Shown here piece by piece: positions 5,928 to 6,966 of a DNA stretch of 6,966 bases. The stretch is taken from contig DCDC01000003.1 of assembly GCA_002316225.1 (NCBI GenBank), positions 1 through 6,966 on the forward strand. Direction: 5' to 3'. This DNA comes from Firmicutes bacterium UBA1065 (lineage in GTDB: Bacteria; Bacillota; Clostridia; Tissierellales; Sedimentibacteraceae). Each line of letters begins with the position of its first letter. Positions within the stretch are counted from its first letter, which is position 1. The notes below the pieces were generated by a model. That model searched no databases. It was not told where the DNA came from and worked only from the letters and a program-made list of their open reading frames with translations. A program made the position numbers and the translations under genes.

Positions 5928-6782
5928 GTGGGAGAATTATTAAAGGGAAAACCGGTAGCAGATGCAATTGCAAAAGAAGTTAAAGATAGGGTCCAAGAGT
6001 TAAAAGCCAAAAATATCCAACCAAAGTTAATGATAGTAAGGGTAGGAGAAAGACCCGATGACATTTCTTATGAGAAGGCTGCAATTAAAAGGATGCAAGG
6101 CTGCGGAATAGATAGCCAGGTTGTACTCTTGCCTGCTGACATCAGCCAGAATGACTTTATTGAGAAATTAAAATCTGTCAATAATGATGAATCGGTACAT
6201 GGCATATTGTTGTTCAGACCCCTGCCCGGGCAAATAGATGAAAGTATTGTAAAACATATTATCAGCCCTGAAAAAGACATTGATTGTTTCAATCCTGCAA
6301 ACGTAGCAAAAATAGTTGAAGGAGACAAGACAGGATTTGCTCCCTGCACACCAAGGGCTGCCATGGAAATATTAAAATATTACAAGGTAGAATTAAAGGG
6401 AAAGAGGGCAGTTGTAATAGGGAGGTCCCTGGTGGTGGGTAAGCCAATGGCAATGCTTTTGCTTGAAGAGGATGCCACGGTAACAATTTGCCACTCAAAA
6501 ACACCAGAGCTTTCAAAGCTAACTTCAGAGGCAGATATATTGGTAGCCGCAATAGGCAGGGCAAGAATGATCAAGGATGATTTTATTAAAGAAGGCGCAG
6601 TTGTAATTGATGTTGGTATTAATGTTGACCGGGATGGAAATATATGCGGGGACGTTGATACTGAAAGATGCAGGGAAAAGGCAAGTCTCATCACACCTGT
6701 TCCGGCCGGAGTGGGTTCTGTGACTACTGCTGTATTGGCAAAGCATGTTTTGAAGGCATGCTGCCTGGCTAACAATATCTGA
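5928..6782 (+). CDS. folD: Methylenetetrahydrofolate dehydrogenase FolD, predicted to lack cyclohydrolase activity
   Basis: FolD normally catalyses both NAD(P)-dependent oxidation of 5,10-methylene-THF and hydrolysis of 5,10-methenyl-THF. The 284-residue product is full length: folate domain about 1-140, Rossmann domain about 141-270 with VVIGRSLVVGKP (162-173), and the C-terminal signature TPVPAGVGSVT (256-266). Aligned by hand to E. coli FolD with a constant offset of two, Tyr50 is kept (Tyr48) and Asp121 is kept (Asp119). Lys54 is replaced by Ala52 (SYEKAAIKR), Gln98 by Phe96 (GILLFRPLP) and Gly122 by Cys120 (KDIDCFNP). Lys54 and Gln98 are needed for the cyclohydrolase step, so this enzyme is probably a dehydrogenase only, with FchA doing the hydrolysis. 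Two nearby lysines, Lys50 and Lys54, might compensate, which I think unlikely. The start is GTG at 5928, fixed by the AGGAGGTG upstream. Cofactor preference (NAD or NADP) is not clear. Confidence 0.95.
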   Translation: MGELLKGKPVADAIAKEVKDRVQELKAKNIQPKLMIVRVGERPDDISYEKAAIKRMQGCGIDSQVVLLPADISQNDFIEKLKSVNNDESVHGILLFRPLPGQIDESIVKHIISPEKDIDCFNPANVAKIVEGDKTGFAPCTPRAAMEILKYYKVELKGKRAVVIGRSLVVGKPMAMLLLEEDATVTICHSKTPELSKLTSEADILVAAIGRARMIKDDFIKEGAVVIDVGINVDRDGNICGDVDTERCREKASLITPVPAGVGSVTTAVLAKHVLKACCLANNI

Positions 6783-6795
6783 CGAATAAGAAACA

Positions 6796-6820
6796 GAAAG
6801 CGCCCTTTGGGGCGCATTTC
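6796..6820. terminator. Hairpin between convergent folD and mscL, likely bidirectional terminator (repeat copy 2)
   Basis: GCGCCC (6800-6805) pairs with GGGCGC (6810-6815) around a TTTG loop. The flanking GAAA (6796-6799) and TTTC (6817-6820) extend the stem past one bulged A. On the minus strand a T-rich tail, TTTCTGTTTCTT, follows the stem, giving a fair terminator for mscL. On the plus strand ATTTCATGTTTT follows, a weaker tail for the fhs-folD transcript. Positions 6796-6816 match 1632-1652 in 19 of 21 bases. Confidence 0.65.
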
Positions 6821-6836
6821 ATGTTTTACCGGATAA

Positions 6837-6966
6837 TTATTTCTTTTCCTTCAACAAGTCTCTTATTTCAGCAAGAAGTTCCTCCTGGGTGGGAGCCGGA
6901 GGCCCTTGGGGCTCAGGAGCGGCCTCTTCTTGTTTTTTCAGTTTTTCTTTTGATTTATTTATTAAC
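6837..6966 (-). CDS. mscL: Large-conductance mechanosensitive channel MscL, C-terminal 42 residues (5' part outside the window)
   Basis: The minus strand is open from the window edge to a TAA at 6839-6837. The visible end reads LINKSKEKLKKQEEA, a Pro/Ala-rich linker, then PAPTQEELLAEIRDLLKEKK. This closely matches the tail of E. coli MscL: a basic segment after the second membrane helix (E. coli LINKLNRKKEE), a Pro/Ala linker, and a terminal helix (E. coli TKEEVLLTEIRDLLKEQ) that forms the cytoplasmic five-helix bundle. MscL is a homopentameric inner-membrane channel that opens under hypo-osmotic stress to release solutes. The gene is convergent with folD and metabolically unrelated to it. 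Pore helices lie outside the window, so intactness cannot be judged. Confidence 0.92.
   Translation of the reverse strand, partial: LINKSKEKLKKQEEAAPEPQGPPAPTQEELLAEIRDLLKEKK

Noticed and set aside
6380..6817. 145-residue minus-strand open frame over folD
   Set aside because: It lies wholly antisense to a gene with clear family motifs, and its translation resembles no protein family. Similar antisense frames over fhs, fchA, panB and the permease are dismissed for the same reason.

Overview
The window looks like chromosomal DNA from a low-GC anaerobic Firmicute of the Clostridia/Tissierellia type. The basis is AT-rich intergenic DNA, strong AGGAGG-type ribosome binding sites, TTG and GTG starts, and a formate-to-methylene-tetrahydrofolate gene set typical of acetogens and of amino-acid or purine fermenters. 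I cannot name a genus. No rRNA, tRNA, CRISPR array, transposase or prophage gene was seen.

Layout. Positions 1-41 may hold the first codons of a minus-strand gene leaving the window. A perfect 12-bp hairpin (131-158) ends a minus-strand pair: a SEC-C zinc-motif protein (1564-1067) followed 12 nt later by an EamA/DMT-family permease (1054-176). A divergent spacer (1565-1748) separates them from panB (1749-2600) on the plus strand. Directly after panB lies a frame-intact but start-less stretch (2597-2695) that reads like the extreme C-terminus of ketopantoate reductase (PanE), apparently the remains of a lost panB-panE pair. Promoter-like sequences then lead into fhs (2781-4463), a formate/nitrite-family channel (4535-5275), fchA (5288-5926) and folD (5928-6782). 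The window closes with a hairpin and, convergent to folD, the last 42 codons of mscL.

How the genes work together. The channel moves formate across the membrane. Fhs activates it to 10-formyl-THF, FchA converts this to 5,10-methenyl-THF, and FolD reduces that to 5,10-methylene-THF. PanB, just upstream, consumes 5,10-methylene-THF to make ketopantoate, so every plus-strand intact gene touches the same C1 pool.

The most informative detail is in FolD. The lysine and glutamine needed for the cyclohydrolase half-reaction of bifunctional FolD are replaced by Ala52 and Phe96, while the Tyr and Asp (Tyr48, Asp119) remain. This predicts a dehydrogenase-only FolD that depends on the adjacent FchA. Other points are the panE remnant, a near-identical 21-nt hairpin sequence at both ends of the panB-folD block, and a strong hairpin inside the C1 operon between fhs and the channel gene.
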